A DNA stretch of 64,000 nt, from contig VXBA01000677.1 in NCBI GenBank assembly GCA_013399895.1, positions 57,343 to 121,342 on the forward strand. Direction: 5' to 3'. The DNA is from Serilophus lunatus (taxonomy: Eukaryota > Chordata > Aves > Passeriformes > Eurylaimidae). A program made the position numbers and the translations under genes. Position 1 is the first letter of the stretch. Every line of letters begins with the position of its first letter. The notes beneath the pieces are model-generated. The model ran no database searches. It saw nothing but the letters and a program-made list of their open reading frames with translations, and was not told the origin of the DNA. Positions 60,660 through 64,000 of the stretch are shown in pieces.

Positions 60660-63600
60660 ATGAGTATGAGAGGTGTTCATAAGGAGTTACACCATTATAG
60701 TATGGTTAAGTTTGTTATGCTTTTAAGCTGCCTTGCTGGTGTGACACATGAAGCATTAGTCTTGAACTTTTTAGTATTGCTTGTCCTTAGGCCTTATTAT
60801 CACTGGAGACAGAATATGTGATACGAATATGAATATGAGTAAGAAGTGAAGTCACCTGTTTGCATGGGTTTATGTAGTACTCAGTGGTGTAGATTTAGAA
60901 ATTTCTGTTATTAGTTTTTGCATGAGATACTGAGAATAGTATACCATGCCATGAAATACATTAAACAAATTTTGGTCTTCAGGATAAATATGTAGGAAGG
61001 AGTTTTTCATTGTCCCTGCATGTGACATTAGCACATGTATTAGTTATGAAGCCTTTGTAAATCTTTAGCATATGCTAATTGCAGCATGGCCTAATGTTTC
61101 TTAAGAATTCGTTTTTATTAGCTCAGAAAAAACAAATGACAATCTGCTACCTCAAAAAACTTAACTGTTTAAATTAATTCCATTGGTTCTTAGTCAAATC
61201 TCCAAGCTTCAGTTTCAAGTATTGAATAGTCCCTGAAAGGAAATAATTTTACAAATACTTTTGCAAGTTATTTAAATTTTTGATATTAGCTAGTGATTTA
61301 TGTTTTGAGGAAATGTGTTATTTACTAGCATATGAAATTATAGTTCTTATTGTATCTATTTTTAGATCTTATCAGACGTGGCATTGAATGAATGAAAAAT
61401 ATCGAATATTCTAACTATTTTTTAAGCAGGAGCAATGCAGGGAAAGGAGTTGTAGCAGTTCAGTATGAGATGAAAGAACAAAGAAAAAGAAAAACAGCAA
61501 ACTGATTAAATACACAAGTGTAAATTGCATGAGACTAACCTTCCATCTGTGGAAATATAACTGATTGTCTGTAGATATGAATTATTATCTAGCGGAAAGA
61601 AATGTGTTAGATCTGAATTACAAAAATTTCAATAACTCATATCATATGCTATCACAAGCAAAAGTGTTAGTTCAAGTTTGATGACAGAAAGACTCATAGG
61701 AAACGTGTTTTAGTGGGTGCAGGTGAGAAGATGCAGTATCTGCTGGAAAGAGTGTGGTAAATTTTAACATGACGTACAAGTGGAATTCCTTAAGAACTGC
61801 AGGCTGACCATAATAACAGAAAATGAAAATTAGAAGTAGGTTAATTATATTTGTTGGTTCGATAAAGCTAGAAAGTTCAGGTGTAAAGAAAAAGATTAGA
61901 TTTTAGGCGTGACAGATTGGATGTTTTTGAGGAGCAGGGTATAAGAAATCAGATGAAACTAAATAGTATAAAATCCAAGGTCATTAATACGGAGACAAAG
62001 AGAATTTTAGTAGAAGTAAGATACTTAAAATTTGGAAATAACTAAACACAGATTAACGTGTGCATTTATTCAATTACTTATCGAGTCTGAACTATCAATG
62101 TGATCTGTCTTTGCAAAATGTAATTGTCACTTTAAGGCCAACAGAAAAGTTGTTTCCAGGAGAAATGGCAAATTATTAGTGACATTCAATAAGTCACTGG
62201 CAGGACACCTCATCTGGAACCCTGAAAAAATGAATTAAAATTCAAACAATTTCGAAAAAGGTTTAGAGGGTAGAATCTGAAGACATGTTTATGCTCCTGT
62301 CATTTGTGAATGTGGCTTTGGTAGGTATGTGCCCGTTATTGCAGGTCTTGATAATACTGGAGGTAAATGTTAATGCATCTCAGAGTTCAGGATAAGAAAA
62401 TAACCCAGGTGTTAATTCAGTTTCTCAGGAAGCTTCACAACACCCAATGATCCCTATGACCATAAATAGTTTTAGTCTGGAAGCTGAAAGTGGTTATCAG
62501 CTAATTGAGTGGATGGACTCATGAAATTCTTTCTGTTAAGAGAAGAAGGGGTAAATACTGAATCCCTTTTAAAACTATATTTAGTTAACGGGAAAAAAAA
62601 AATTCTCATGGTTTGCCTTGATGACAGAGAATTAGACTCACTGGAACAGAAGACACTTCTTATTCATTTGTTTGTGATTTGCAGGATAGCAAATTGGCTG
62701 TTTGTATGCTCCAAATATTAAAATTACCACAGACAGAGTGGAAACATGTTAATTATCTCTCTGGGTAGTCAACCCTTATACTGAAAACAAGATGCAAAGA
62801 CAGTATGCTAATCCTGTCAGCTACACTTTAGAAATGCAGTTTTACCTGTAATGGCAATTTCAAAGTTTAGATTCAAAATATTGCAGTGTAATATCTTACT
62901 GTGTCTCCAGTGGGATACTTTTTGTAAGGTTTTTGAAATCATTACAAAATTTAATCAAGATGATGATGCAACACAAATAATCCCTCTAAGATTATTAAAA
63001 ACAAACTCCAAATATTCCACTATTTCTGAGATTGAGAATGTATGTTGCATAACAAAAGAAAAATAAGGTTACATTTGACATAGAGGATGTTAAATATATG
63101 CACTGAGGCCTACACTCTATTTTGAGATGTCATGAGCATCTTCAGGTGGAACTGTTGTAAAACACTGCGGCACTTCCAGATTTTAAGTTCTGATTCTCAG
63201 TCACTCCTATCATAGCTGAAAAATATCTATATAGAGCCTGTCATTTACACAATGATTTATGCTATTTCTTCACTCAGTCAATTTTGATAATTTGAACACA
63301 AAACCAAAATTCTCATCTTCACCTACCTTTGATGGAAAAGAGATCATCAACAATACGAACTGAAGTAGCCACATTCTCAAAGTAGATTCTACTCTACTAA
63401 AGACATGTGAGGCTGAGGGCATATTTAGTTAGCCTTAAACTAATAAAAGGAGTGGGTAGGTAAATAAAGTGCTGAAAACAGTTTTATTTTCCATGGTAAC
63501 AGACACAGTGCAGCTTGAGAGAATATAATGCTGAAAGAACAAAACACACACAAAAAAGAGAAGAACTGAGCAGCCAGTGTGATTGTACTGGTACAGCAAT

Positions 63601-63870
63601 AACTCCTTGACATTTTTATTAATCTTATCAGCTTGAATCATGGAATTATAATAGTATAATTCTATTACTCTTTTTTTTTTTTTTAAAAAAAAAGGATCTT
63701 TTTGAACTTTGCAAAGATTTGTAGGCATGATAATGTAATTCAAAAAAATCATAGTGAATTTTCATCTATCACTGCTTCACGATATACAGTGGCAGAACAT
63801 ATTTGTTGTCAAATATACAGGATCTTTGTCTAGGAACCACCCAAACTCTCAAACCTGATGACATCATAAC
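60660..63870. other. AT-rich intergenic sequence, nothing recognised
   Basis: Unique-looking AT-rich DNA. An open frame at 62509-62721 has some charged stretches but no supporting splice context. No repeat family was seen. Confidence 0.55.
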
Positions 63871-63872
63871 AA

Positions 63873-63947
63873 AGTAAATTTATTGGGTGAAGAACCAGAA
63901 GCATCAAGACAGTAAATTTATTGGGTGAAGAACCAGAAGCATCAAGA
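63873..63947. repeat. 38-base tandem duplication
   Basis: AGTAAATTTATTGGGTGAAG and the following AACCAGAAGCATCAAGA occur at 63873 and again at 63911 with no visible difference, so the duplication is recent. It directly precedes the CTCTC-type microsatellite. Confidence 0.9.
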
Positions 63948-63949
63948 GG

Positions 63950-64000
63950 TGTCTCTCCTCTCCTCTCCTCTCCTCTCCTCTCCTCTCCACTCCTCTCCTC
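63950..64000. repeat. (CTCTC/TCTCC)n pentamer microsatellite at window end
   Basis: Repeated TCTCC units, with one CCACT interruption, run off the window edge. It is the same motif and strand as the array at 22891. Confidence 0.95.

Noticed and set aside
63873..63947. CRISPR-like array
   Set aside because: Only two directly abutting copies without spacers, in vertebrate DNA.

Overview
The window reads as bird nuclear DNA, probably from a songbird. Support comes from CR1 LINE fragments on both strands, long GC-rich endogenous-retrovirus LTRs of avian type, and a SINE with a tRNA-Ile head and a CR1-like tail, an arrangement known from passerine genomes. Genes are split by introns and most of the sequence is AT-rich and non-coding. 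No prokaryotic features were seen.

Region 1 (1-20639, + strand) is the 3' part of an axonemal dynein heavy chain gene, best matched to DNAH8, the outer-arm gamma-type paralogue of DNAH5. The window opens inside an exon. Fifteen exons with GT/AG borders join without a phase conflict into 899 C-terminal residues and a TAA stop. They cover the end of AAA5, the degenerate AAA6 and the C-terminal domain. A probable poly(A) signal lies at 20924.

Region 2 (about 20.9-28.9 kb) is AT-rich intergenic sequence with a pyrimidine microsatellite running into a 247-N gap and two exon-like segments.

Region 3 (about 28.9-56.4 kb) is rich in mobile elements. Eight apparently solo LTRs total about 9.6 kb: 29466-31799, 35583-37187, 38510-39891, 46562-47374, 47471-48031, 48445-49587, 54071-54524 and 55107-56380. 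Several have TG...CA ends and clear 5- or 6-bp target-site duplications. One has split an older minus-strand CR1. No gag, pol or env sequence was seen. A few isolated exon-like segments on the + strand lie between the LTRs. They may belong to an unrecognised downstream gene, or be relics or chance.

Region 4 (about 56.4-64 kb) is AT-rich, with two plus-strand CR1 fragments, the tRNA-Ile/CR1 SINE, a 38-bp tandem duplication and another CTCTC-type microsatellite at the edge.

Single Ns at 31118, 36437 and 47021 fall inside repetitive LTR sequence, and those at 31118 and 36437 are flanked by duplicated sequence, so assembly artefacts are likely there. All identifications are by reading and remembered family patterns; no database search was run.
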